DNA of 64,000 nt from NCBI RefSeq assembly GCF_027923225.1, contig NZ_BSDI01000006.1:92608-156607 (forward strand). Direction: 5' to 3'. The notes beneath the pieces were generated by a model, which was not told the origin of the DNA, searched no databases, and was given only the letters and a program-made list of their open reading frames with translations. The first letter of the stretch is position 1. Every line of letters starts with the position of its first letter. Shown here piece by piece: positions 1 to 6,463 of this stretch. The position numbers and the translations under genes are program-made. This DNA is from Phytohabitans aurantiacus (GTDB lineage: Bacteria > Actinomycetota > Actinomycetes > Mycobacteriales > Micromonosporaceae).

Positions 1-582
1 TGCGGTGAGTACCCGCTGGCGCCGCACTGGGTGACCGACGAGGCGCTCGTCACGGTCGCGACGATGCTGCGGATGTTCCACGACGCCCAGTACGGTTTCC
101 AGCCGCCGCCCAGCGCGGTGTGGCGCTCCTTCGGGCCGCCGCCCCCCGACACCGAGGTGGTGTGCCACCACGACGCGGCGCCGCACAACGTGATCTGGCG
201 GCCAGACGGCACGCTCGCGTTGATCGACTTCGACCTGGCGTCGCCGGGTGCGCGGATCTACGACGTGGCGTACGCGGCGTGGACCTGGGTGCCGCTGTTC
301 TCCGACCGCGACTCGTACACGCTGGGCTGGAAGCGGCCGAACCGCCCGCGCCGCCTGCGACTGTTCGCGGACGCGTACGGGCTGATCCCGCGGGACCGGC
401 ACCGGCTGGTGCGCACGATCCGGAAGCGGATCGTCGACCACGTCGAGGGCATCCGCCGGATGGCGGCGGCGGGAGATCCGGCATTCGTGCGTATCGTGCA
501 CAAAGGGCACTTAAGGCGCCCTATGCGCGACTTGCGCCTTCTCGACTACGAGCGCCACACGCTTGAATACGCTCTGCGCTGA
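1..582 (+). CDS. APH-family phosphotransferase, 5' end outside window
   Basis: This is the C-terminal part of an aminoglycoside/choline-kinase-like phosphotransferase. The frame is open from base 1, so the gene starts upstream of the window; the GTG at 31 is only an internal in-frame codon. The catalytic loop reads HHDAAPHNV (Brenner-type HxDxxxxN) and is followed about 12 residues later by IDFD, the metal-binding Asp position of the family. This fold transfers phosphate from ATP to a small hydroxylated substrate, which cannot be named here. The Arg-rich C-terminus looks complete. A resistance role is possible, but most such chromosomal genes are of unknown function. Confidence 0.8.
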   Translation, partial: CGEYPLAPHWVTDEALVTVATMLRMFHDAQYGFQPPPSAVWRSFGPPPPDTEVVCHHDAAPHNVIWRPDGTLALIDFDLASPGARIYDVAYAAWTWVPLFSDRDSYTLGWKRPNRPRRLRLFADAYGLIPRDRHRLVRTIRKRIVDHVEGIRRMAAAGDPAFVRIVHKGHLRRPMRDLRLLDYERHTLEYALR

Positions 583-638
583 TCGCGCACCGTTCGGTTG
601 AGGTGACCCCTGGCCGTTCCAGGGATGTTGAGGGTTTC

Positions 639-698
639 TTCACACGTACGAAACAAGCCGTGATGTTGTGGAAACCGTACGGGCACTGTGCGTGAAAC
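639..698 (+). promoter_or_regulatory. Candidate GlnR-box cluster upstream of amtB
   Basis: Three half-site pairs resembling the actinobacterial GlnR box (GTnAC-N6-GAAAC) follow one another: TTCAC-N6-GAAAC at 639-654, GTGAT-N6-GAAAC at 660-675, and GGCAC-N7-GAAAC at 682-698. GlnR is known to activate amtB-glnK-glnD in Streptomyces and mycobacteria under nitrogen limitation, so position and gene content fit. The first halves deviate from consensus and the last spacing is 7 rather than 6. It lies about 90 nt upstream of the amtB start. Confidence 0.6.
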
Positions 699-789
699 AG
701 CCTGCCTGGAAGCTTCCGCACAACCGGCGCTCGGGCAACGCTGCCCCAGGTTCTGCCGGAGGGAGGCAACCAAACCGAGAGGAGGCAGC

Positions 790-2157
790 GTGGAGATCAA
801 TACGGGCAATACCGCCTGGTTGCTCCTGTCGTCTGCGCTCGTGCTGCTCATGACGCCGGGTCTGGCCCTGTTCTACGGAGGCCTCAACCGGTCCAAGGGC
901 GTACTCAACATGATGATGATGAGCTTCAGCGCCATCGGGCTCATCTCCGTTCTTTGGGTCATCTACGGCTTCTCGCTGGCGTTCGGCACCAACGGCAACG
1001 CCGGTCTGAACAACATCATCGGCAGCTTCACCCAGTACCTGGGCACCGAGACGGACTTCATCGGCGAGGAGTGGCTCTTCCTCGGCGCCGGCACCGGCAT
1101 CCCGACGTACGTGGTGCTCGCCTTCCAGATGATGTTCGCGATCATCACCGTCGCCCTGATCAGCGGCGCGGTCTCCGACCGGCTCAAGTTCGCCGGCTGG
1201 CTGGTCTTCGCGTTCGGCTGGTTCACGCTGGTCTACGTCCCGGTCGCGCACTGGGTGTGGGGTGGCGGCTTCATTGGCGCCAAGATCAAGGCGCTCGACT
1301 TCGCCGGTGGAACCGCGGTGCACATCAACGCCGGTGCCGCCGCGCTCGGCCTCGTGCTCATTCTCGGCAAGCGCATCGGCTGGCCGAAGGAGAGCTTCAA
1401 GCCGCACAACGTGCCGTTCGTGATGCTCGGCGCGGGTCTGCTGTGGTTCGGCTGGTTCGGCTTCAACGCCGGTTCCGAGCTGACCGTCGACACGACCACC
1501 GCCGCCGCGTTCATCAACACGCAGGTCGCGACCGCGGCCGGTGTGCTCGGCTGGATCATCGTCGAGTGGATCAGGGACGGCAAGCCGACCCTGGTGGGCG
1601 CCTCGTCCGGTGCCGTCGCGGGTCTGGTCGCCATCACCCCGGCCTGTGGCTTCATCGCCCCGATGCCGGCCGTGCTGCTCGGCATCATCGCCGGTGCGGT
1701 CTGCGCCTGGGCCGTCAGCCTCAAGTACAAGCTGGGCTTCGACGACTCGCTCGACGTCGTGGGCGTCCACTTCGTCGCCGGCTGGATCGGCTCGCTGTCG
1801 ATCGGCTTCTTCGCCACCCTTCAGGTCAACTCGGCGATCGAGGGCCTGGGCGCGAGCGAGGGCCTCTTCTACGGCGGCGGCGTGACGCAGCTGGGCCGGC
1901 AGGCGCTGGCCAGCGGCATCGTGTCGGTGTACTCGTTCGCCATCGCGGCTGTCCTCGCGCTGGCCATCAAGTTCACGATCGGCCTGCGGACGACGAGCGA
2001 GGCCGAGGTCGACGGCATCGACGTCGCGGAGCACGCGGAGAGCGGTTACGACCTCTCGCCCGCGGCGGGTAGTGGTGGCGCGTTCGCGCAGGCGGGCATC
2101 GCTCCGTCCGCGAACACCGCCGCACAGAAGCCAGTCAGCGAGAAGGTCGCCGGTTAA
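790..2157 (+). CDS. amtB: Ammonium transporter AmtB
   Basis: This is an integral membrane ammonium channel (about 455 aa, roughly 11 predicted helices). The N-terminal LLMTPGLALFYGG stretch is the family signature. The two pore histidines are visible in TAVHINAG and GVHFVAGW. I place the start at GTG 790 because AGAGGAGG lies 5-12 nt upstream and translation gives a typical short exported N-terminus. The frame is open back to 688, but that extension is Arg-rich and lacks a ribosome site. It is first in the amtB-glnK-glnD operon, where GlnK would bind AmtB and block it under nitrogen sufficiency. A GlnR-box-like cluster lies upstream. Confidence 0.96.
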   Translation: MEINTGNTAWLLLSSALVLLMTPGLALFYGGLNRSKGVLNMMMMSFSAIGLISVLWVIYGFSLAFGTNGNAGLNNIIGSFTQYLGTETDFIGEEWLFLGAGTGIPTYVVLAFQMMFAIITVALISGAVSDRLKFAGWLVFAFGWFTLVYVPVAHWVWGGGFIGAKIKALDFAGGTAVHINAGAAALGLVLILGKRIGWPKESFKPHNVPFVMLGAGLLWFGWFGFNAGSELTVDTTTAAAFINTQVATAAGVLGWIIVEWIRDGKPTLVGASSGAVAGLVAITPACGFIAPMPAVLLGIIAGAVCAWAVSLKYKLGFDDSLDVVGVHFVAGWIGSLSIGFFATLQVNSAIEGLGASEGLFYGGGVTQLGRQALASGIVSVYSFAIAAVLALAIKFTIGLRTTSEAEVDGIDVAEHAESGYDLSPAAGSGGAFAQAGIAPSANTAAQKPVSEKVAG

Positions 2158-2182
2158 CCTCGGACCGATGGAGGGATTGAGC

Positions 2183-2521
2183 ATGAAGCTGGTGACTGCG
2201 GTCATCAAGCCGTACCAGCTCGACGCGGTCAAGGAGGCCCTGCACGCCCTTGGCGTGGCCGGCATGACCGTCAGCGAGGTACAGGGGTACGGGCGCCAGA
2301 AGGGCCACACCGAGGTGTACCGGGGTGCCGAGTACACAGTGGAGTTCCTTCCGAAGATCCGGGTCGAGGTGCTGACCGACGAGATCGATGTCGACAAGGT
2401 CGTCGACGCCGTCGTCACGGCGTCGCGCACCGGCAAGATCGGTGACGGCAAGGTGTGGGTGACGGCGGTCGAAGACGTCGTCCGCGTCCGCACCGGCGAG
2501 CGTGGCCTGGACGCGCTCTGA
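2183..2521 (+). CDS. glnK: PII signal-transduction protein GlnK
   Basis: This 112-residue protein is the standard PII length and starts MKLVTAVIKPYQ. The T-loop ends in VYRGAEY with Tyr at position 51, the residue that GlnD modifies (adenylylated in actinobacteria, uridylylated in enterics). The start is ATG 2183 after GGAGGGATTGAGC. The frame is open further upstream into amtB, but that part is a shadow. PII senses 2-oxoglutarate and ATP/ADP and gates AmtB. It lies 25 nt after amtB and directly abuts glnD. The symbol glnB would be equally acceptable on sequence alone; linkage to amtB argues for glnK. Confidence 0.95.
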   Translation: MKLVTAVIKPYQLDAVKEALHALGVAGMTVSEVQGYGRQKGHTEVYRGAEYTVEFLPKIRVEVLTDEIDVDKVVDAVVTASRTGKIGDGKVWVTAVEDVVRVRTGERGLDAL

Positions 2522-4731
2522 TAGAGATCACGCAGGAAGTCGGTGCCGCCGCGCGCGTCAAGCGCGCGGCGGCGCTTGACATCTGGCTCAGTTCACTCCT
2601 GCCGTCGTGGCCGGAGGGGGTGGCGCTGGTCGCGTTCGGCGGGCTGGGGCGGCTCCAGTGCGCGCCGCACAGCGATCTGGACCTGATCCTGCTGCACACC
2701 GGGGTGCCGGGCGTGGAGGAGCTCGCCACCTCGCTCTGGTATCCGATCTGGGACACCCGCATCGGGCTGGACCACTCGGTGCGCACCCTCCCCGAGGCGC
2801 TGTCGGTGGCGCACGACGACGTCAAGGTCTCGCTCAGCCTGCTCGACGCCCGCCACGTCGCCGGCGACCGCCAGCTCACCATGGGGCTCATCGAGGCGGC
2901 CGCCGACCAGTGGCGGCGGATCGCGGTGCGGCAGCTGGCCAAGCTGCGCGAGATCACGCTGGCCCGCTGGAAGGTACACGGCGAGCTGGCGTTCCTGCTG
3001 GAGGGCGACCTGAAGGAGGCCGCCGGCGGCCTGCGCGACGTCGGCATCCTGCGCGCGATCGCGCAGGCCGGCCTCTCCGACGCCCTGCGGCCCCAGGTCC
3101 GCGCCGCGCACCTGCGCCTGCTCGACATCCGCGACGCCCTGCACAGCGGCGTCGGTCGCCGTGTCGACCGGCTGGTGGCCCAGGAACGCGAGTCCGTGGC
3201 CCACCTGGTCGGGCTCGAAGACGGCGACGCGCTGCTGCGCCGCGTCGCGAGCGACGCCCGCACGATCACGCACGCGCTGGACGACGCGTGGCGCTCCGCC
3301 GACCGGTTGCGCACCGGCGGCCGCAAACGCGGCGCGGACGGCAAGCCGCTGCGCCGTCCCGTCGCCCGCGACGTGGTGGAGCAGGACGGCGAACTGGTGC
3401 TGGCGCGCACCGCGATCGGGGCCCGGCCCGACCCCAGCCTGTCGCTGCGGGTCGCGGCCGCCGCGGCGGTCACCCAACTGCCGATCGCGCGGGCCACGTG
3501 CGAGTGGCTTGCCGCGTACTGCCCACCGCTGCCCGCGCCGTGGCCGGAGGCGGCCCGGTCGGCCCTGGTGACCCTGCTCGGTGCCGGGCTCGGCCTGGTG
3601 CCCACGTGGGAGACGTGCGACCGGTACGGGCTGGTGGACGGCTGGCTGCCGGAGTGGACCCGGATGCGGAGCCTGCCGCAGCACAACCCGGTGCACCAGT
3701 ACACATTGGACCGGCATCTGGTGCAGGCGGCATACGAGGCGACCGCGTACACCCGCGAAGTGGACCGGCCCGATCTGCTGCTGCTGGGCGCGTTCCTGCA
3801 CGACGTCGGCAAGGGCCTGCCGGGCGACCACAGCACCACCGGCATCCCCGTGGCCGGCGGCATCGCGACCCGGATCGGCCTCCCGCCCGCCGACGTGCGG
3901 ACGATCGAGAAGCTGGTGCGGCTGCACCTGCTGCTGCCCGAGGTCGCCACCCGCCGCGACCTCTCCGACCCGGTGACGATCAAGGCGGTCGCCGACGCGG
4001 TCGGCGACCCCACCACGCTGAGCCTGCTGCACGGGCTGGCGCGCGCGGACGCTCAGGCCACCGGCCCGGCGGCCTGGTCCGACTGGAAAGGCCGGCTGAT
4101 CGCGGAGCTGGTCCGCCGCGTCCACATCGCTCTCGACACCGGGGTACTGCCAGCGCCTCCGAAGCCCGATCCCGCGCTGGTGGCGGGGCCCCTGCCGGTC
4201 GTACACCTGGAGGGCGACCGGGTGGCGGTGGCCGCCGCCGACCGGCGCGGGCTGCTCTCCGCGGTGGCCGGCTGCCTGGCCCTGCACCGGCTGGAGGTGC
4301 TCACCGCCGACGCGTCCACGGTGGACGGGCGGGCGCTGGTGGAATTCCGGGTGCAGCCGAGATACGGCACGCCGCCGGACGCGCTGGCGCTCTCCAGCGA
4401 CCTGCGGCGGGCGGTGTCCGGCGACGTGTCGGTCACGCAGCGGCTGCGCGGGCGAGGGCTCTCCGGCCGTGGCAGCGGCGCCGCACCAAAGATCGTCTGG
4501 CACCGCGAGGCGGCCACCGACGCGGTCGTCATGGAGCTGCGGGCCGCCGACGCGCCGGGGCTGCTGTACCGGGTCGCGTCCGCACTCGACGAGGCCGGCG
4601 CCCACGTGCGCGCCGCTCGGATCTCCACGCTGGGCGGCGACGTGGTAGACGCGTTCTACCTGGTCGGAGCCTGGTCCGACGAGACCGAGCGGGAGAAGGT
4701 CGAAGCCGCCGTCCTAACCGCCGTCGCCTGA
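2518..4731 (+). CDS. glnD: PII nucleotidyltransferase/deadenylylase GlnD
   Basis: This bifunctional enzyme modifies and demodifies GlnK. Domains in order: a nucleotidyltransferase with GGLGRLQCAPHSDLDL (usual form GGxGRxEL..SDxDL; the EL pair is QC here), a helical linker, an HD phosphohydrolase domain with FLHDVGKG near residue 429, and two C-terminal ACT domains (about 562-630 and 670-737) that sense glutamine. The start is uncertain. In-frame choices are GTG 2455 (67-nt overlap with glnK and an Arg-rich head), CTG 2518 (overlapping the glnK stop as CTGA), or GTG 2620 (which removes the helix before the catalytic motif). I give 2518 as the most sensible biological boundary. Confidence 0.9.
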   Translation: MIEITQEVGAAARVKRAAALDIWLSSLLPSWPEGVALVAFGGLGRLQCAPHSDLDLILLHTGVPGVEELATSLWYPIWDTRIGLDHSVRTLPEALSVAHDDVKVSLSLLDARHVAGDRQLTMGLIEAAADQWRRIAVRQLAKLREITLARWKVHGELAFLLEGDLKEAAGGLRDVGILRAIAQAGLSDALRPQVRAAHLRLLDIRDALHSGVGRRVDRLVAQERESVAHLVGLEDGDALLRRVASDARTITHALDDAWRSADRLRTGGRKRGADGKPLRRPVARDVVEQDGELVLARTAIGARPDPSLSLRVAAAAAVTQLPIARATCEWLAAYCPPLPAPWPEAARSALVTLLGAGLGLVPTWETCDRYGLVDGWLPEWTRMRSLPQHNPVHQYTLDRHLVQAAYEATAYTREVDRPDLLLLGAFLHDVGKGLPGDHSTTGIPVAGGIATRIGLPPADVRTIEKLVRLHLLLPEVATRRDLSDPVTIKAVADAVGDPTTLSLLHGLARADAQATGPAAWSDWKGRLIAELVRRVHIALDTGVLPAPPKPDPALVAGPLPVVHLEGDRVAVAAADRRGLLSAVAGCLALHRLEVLTADASTVDGRALVEFRVQPRYGTPPDALALSSDLRRAVSGDVSVTQRLRGRGLSGRGSGAAPKIVWHREAATDAVVMELRAADAPGLLYRVASALDEAGAHVRAARISTLGGDVVDAFYLVGAWSDETEREKVEAAVLTAVA

Positions 4732-4776
4732 CAGACCTCAGCTCCACGTCGCAGGCCGCCCACCCCCTCTTTCGTC

Positions 4777-4852
4777 GATCAAGGGCAAATGCACGTGCTT
4801 CGATCTCGTTTCCGCGTGCATTTGCCCTTGATCCATGCGAACGCCCTTGATC
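4777..4852 (+). repeat. 76-nt GATCAAGG/CCTTGATC element, copy 1
   Basis: First copy of a four-member family. Left arm GATCAAGGGCAAATGCACG at 4777-4795 pairs perfectly with 4815-4833 (19 bp, 19-nt loop containing GATCTC). A shorter third arm ending CCTTGATC closes the element at 4852. GATC tetramers sit at offsets 0, 25, 53 and 72. Its own 5' flank lacks the hairpin module seen beside the other copies. It lies in the 437-nt gap after glnD; nothing in that gap looks protein-coding. Confidence 0.9.
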
Positions 4853-4963
4853 CAGGCCGTGCCACTGGGACGAAAAGAGGGTGAGGCGGTGCGCCGTCGT
4901 GGCCGGGCTAGCCGCCGGGGTTTGAGGGGGTTGGTGGCGGTGTGTCGCCGCGCCCTGCGCGCC

Positions 4964-5039
4964 GATCAAGGCCATCCGCATCGATCAAGGGCGAATGCAC
5001 GCGCTTTGATCTCTAAACCGCGTGCATTCGCCCTTGATC
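4964..5039 (-). repeat. 76-nt element, copy 2 (inverted)
   Basis: Same 76-nt length as copy 1 but in the opposite orientation: the short arm (GATCAAGGCC) is on the left. The main inverted repeat is 21 bp and perfect (4983-5003 with 5019-5039) round a 15-nt loop. The loop GATC sits at offset 28, not 25, exactly where it would fall if the loop had been inverted across the arms. The flank at 5040-5066 read on the minus strand resembles the hairpin module CGGCGTG-N3-CCACGCCG seen beside the 37-38 kb copies. Confidence 0.9.
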
Positions 5040-5102
5040 GGCGTGCACGGCGTGGTGACGCGCCGTCATGGGCGGGTGGCCCGCAGGGGCGGGGCTTCTT
5101 GG

Positions 5103-5131
5103 TTGACGGGGGTGGTGGCCGCGTGCATACT
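5103..5131 (+). promoter_or_regulatory. Likely sigma-70-type promoter for padR-ABC operon
   Basis: TTGACG (5103-5108) and CATACT (5126-5131) are separated by 17 nt, the optimal spacing. The predicted transcription start near 5138 falls inside the palindromic operator pair that follows, which suits repression. Confidence 0.6.
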
Positions 5132-5133
5132 GC

Positions 5134-5159
5134 TTACTCGGTAACTACTTACTGAGTAA
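5134..5159 (+). promoter_or_regulatory. Twin TTAC-N3-GTAA operator, probable PadR autoregulatory site
   Basis: Two perfect 11-nt palindromes, TTACTCGGTAA (5134-5144) and TTACTGAGTAA (5149-5159), lie 15 bp apart centre to centre between the -10 box and the padR start. PadR-family repressors commonly bind such sites at their own promoter and release them in response to drugs or peptides. Binding by this particular PadR is inferred. Confidence 0.6.
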
Positions 5160-5168
5160 GGTGGCGCC

Positions 5169-5753
5169 GTGAGTGTGAAGTTTGGGTTGCTGGCGTTGTT
5201 CGCCGATGGGCCCAAGTACGGGTACCAGCTGCGCACCGAGTTCGAGGCGCGGACCGGGGGCACGTGGCCGGTCAACGTCGGGCAGGTGTACACGACGCTG
5301 GAGCGGCTGGAGCGAGACGAGCTCGTCGCCGCCGAGGGCACGAACGCCCAGGGCCGCACGATGTACGCCATCACCGAAGCCGGCCGCGCGGCGCTCGACG
5401 GGTGGTTCTCGACGCCGGTCGCGGACGCCGACCGGCCGCGCAACGAGCTGGCCGTCAAGCTGCTGATGGCAGCCACCACATCCGGTGTCGACGTCGCCGA
5501 GGTCGTGCAGCGGCAGCGCACCGAGTCGCTGCGCCTCATGCGGGACTACAACACGCTGCGGCGAGACGCCGAGCAGACCGACGACATGGCGGGCGTGCTG
5601 TTGATCGACAGCCTCGTCTTCGCGCTGGAGGGCGAGGTGCGCTGGCTCGACCACGTCGAGTCGACGGTGCTGCGCCGGGGCGGCCGGCTGGCACCGGTGG
5701 TCCGCCTGCGTAAGCCTGGGCGGCCCGCGGCGTCCGTGCGGGGTGCGCGATGA
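5169..5753 (+). CDS. PadR-family transcriptional regulator
   Basis: This 194-aa protein has an N-terminal winged helix of the PadR type (GLLALFADGPKYGYQL, then VGQVYTTLERLERDELV and the wing region GRTMYAITEAGRAAL). A C-terminal helical dimerisation region (about 95-165) corresponds to the Vir_act_alpha_C part. The start is GTG 5169 after AAGGTGG. The stop overlaps the ABC ATPase start as ATGA, so the three genes padR-ATPase-permease form one translationally coupled operon. It probably represses that operon through the twin palindromes just upstream; the inducer is unknown. Confidence 0.9.
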   Translation: MSVKFGLLALFADGPKYGYQLRTEFEARTGGTWPVNVGQVYTTLERLERDELVAAEGTNAQGRTMYAITEAGRAALDGWFSTPVADADRPRNELAVKLLMAATTSGVDVAEVVQRQRTESLRLMRDYNTLRRDAEQTDDMAGVLLIDSLVFALEGEVRWLDHVESTVLRRGGRLAPVVRLRKPGRPAASVRGAR

Positions 5754-6463
5754 GCGCGGTGTTGAGCTTCTACGGCGTCACCCGGGAGTACCGGTCCGGT
5801 GAGACGACCGTGCGTGCGCTCGACGGCCTGACACTGGAGGTCGAGGCCGGCGAACTGGTCGCCATCATGGGCCCGTCCGGCTCGGGCAAGTCGACGCTGC
5901 TCGCGATCGGTGGCGGGCTCGACACTCCGACATCCGGCGAGGTACGGGTGGAGGGCACCGCCCTGGATGGGCTGAGCCCCGCCGCGCTGGCCCGCTTACG
6001 GCGCGACCACATCGGATACGTCTTCCAGGACTTCAACCTGGTCTCCGGCCTGACCGCCGCCGAAAACGTGGCCCTGCCCCGTGAACTGGCTGGTGTCTCG
6101 GCGCGCGCCGCCCGTGCGGAGGCGGTCGCCGCGCTCGCCGAGGTGGGGCTGGACGGCACCGCGGACCGGTTCCCCGACCAGCTCTCCGGCGGCCAGCAGC
6201 AGCGCGTGGCCGTGGCGCGGGCGATGATCGGGCAGCGTCGCCTGCTGCTCGCCGACGAGCCCACCGGCGCGCTGGACTCCGTTACCGGGCAGGCGGTGCT
6301 CGATCTCATCCGGTCTCGGGTCGACGCGGGCGCGGCGGGCGTTCTCGTCACGCACGAGGCGCGCTTTGCGAGCTGGGCCGACCGGATCGTCTTCCTCCGC
6401 GACGGCCGGCTGGTCGACTCCACCGGCGGGCGGGACCGGGTCGAGGAGCTGCTGTCGTCATGA
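5750..6463 (+). CDS. ABC transporter ATPase (MacB/LolD type)
   Basis: This is the ATP-binding subunit partnering the downstream FtsX-type permease. Walker A GPSGSGKST is at residues 41-49. Q-loop VFQDFN, signature LSGGQQQRVAVARA, Walker B LLLADEPTG and H-loop LVTHEA are all intact, so it should be active. At 237 aa it is the usual length of MacB/LolD/YknY-like ATPases. These systems do not carry substrate through a channel; they couple ATP hydrolysis to mechanical work across the membrane, often for antibiotic or peptide defence. Start ATG overlaps padR stop and its stop overlaps the permease start, both as ATGA. Confidence 0.93.
   Translation: MSAVLSFYGVTREYRSGETTVRALDGLTLEVEAGELVAIMGPSGSGKSTLLAIGGGLDTPTSGEVRVEGTALDGLSPAALARLRRDHIGYVFQDFNLVSGLTAAENVALPRELAGVSARAARAEAVAALAEVGLDGTADRFPDQLSGGQQQRVAVARAMIGQRRLLLADEPTGALDSVTGQAVLDLIRSRVDAGAAGVLVTHEARFASWADRIVFLRDGRLVDSTGGRDRVEELLSS

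Noticed and set aside
608..624. CCCTGG-CCGTT-CCAGGG stem after the APH gene
   Set aside because: Only 6 bp with no T-run. It could be a weak terminator but is not distinguishable from chance.
688..789. Upstream extension of amtB to ATG 688
   Set aside because: The extension is polar and overlaps the GlnR-box region; AGAGGAGG at 778-785 points to GTG 790.
640..2493. 617-codon minus-strand frame antisense to amtB-glnK
   Set aside because: Low-complexity Arg/Asp/Glu/Gln-rich translation with no motif; the plus strand is well supported.
2593..4605. 670-codon minus-strand frame antisense to glnD
   Set aside because: Composition (Arg, Gln, Val, Gly) and lack of any domain mark it as a shadow; glnD has clear motifs.
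4835..5155. 106-codon plus-strand frame in the gap after glnD
   Set aside because: It runs through the 76-nt element and the padR promoter; composition is typical of random high-GC frames.
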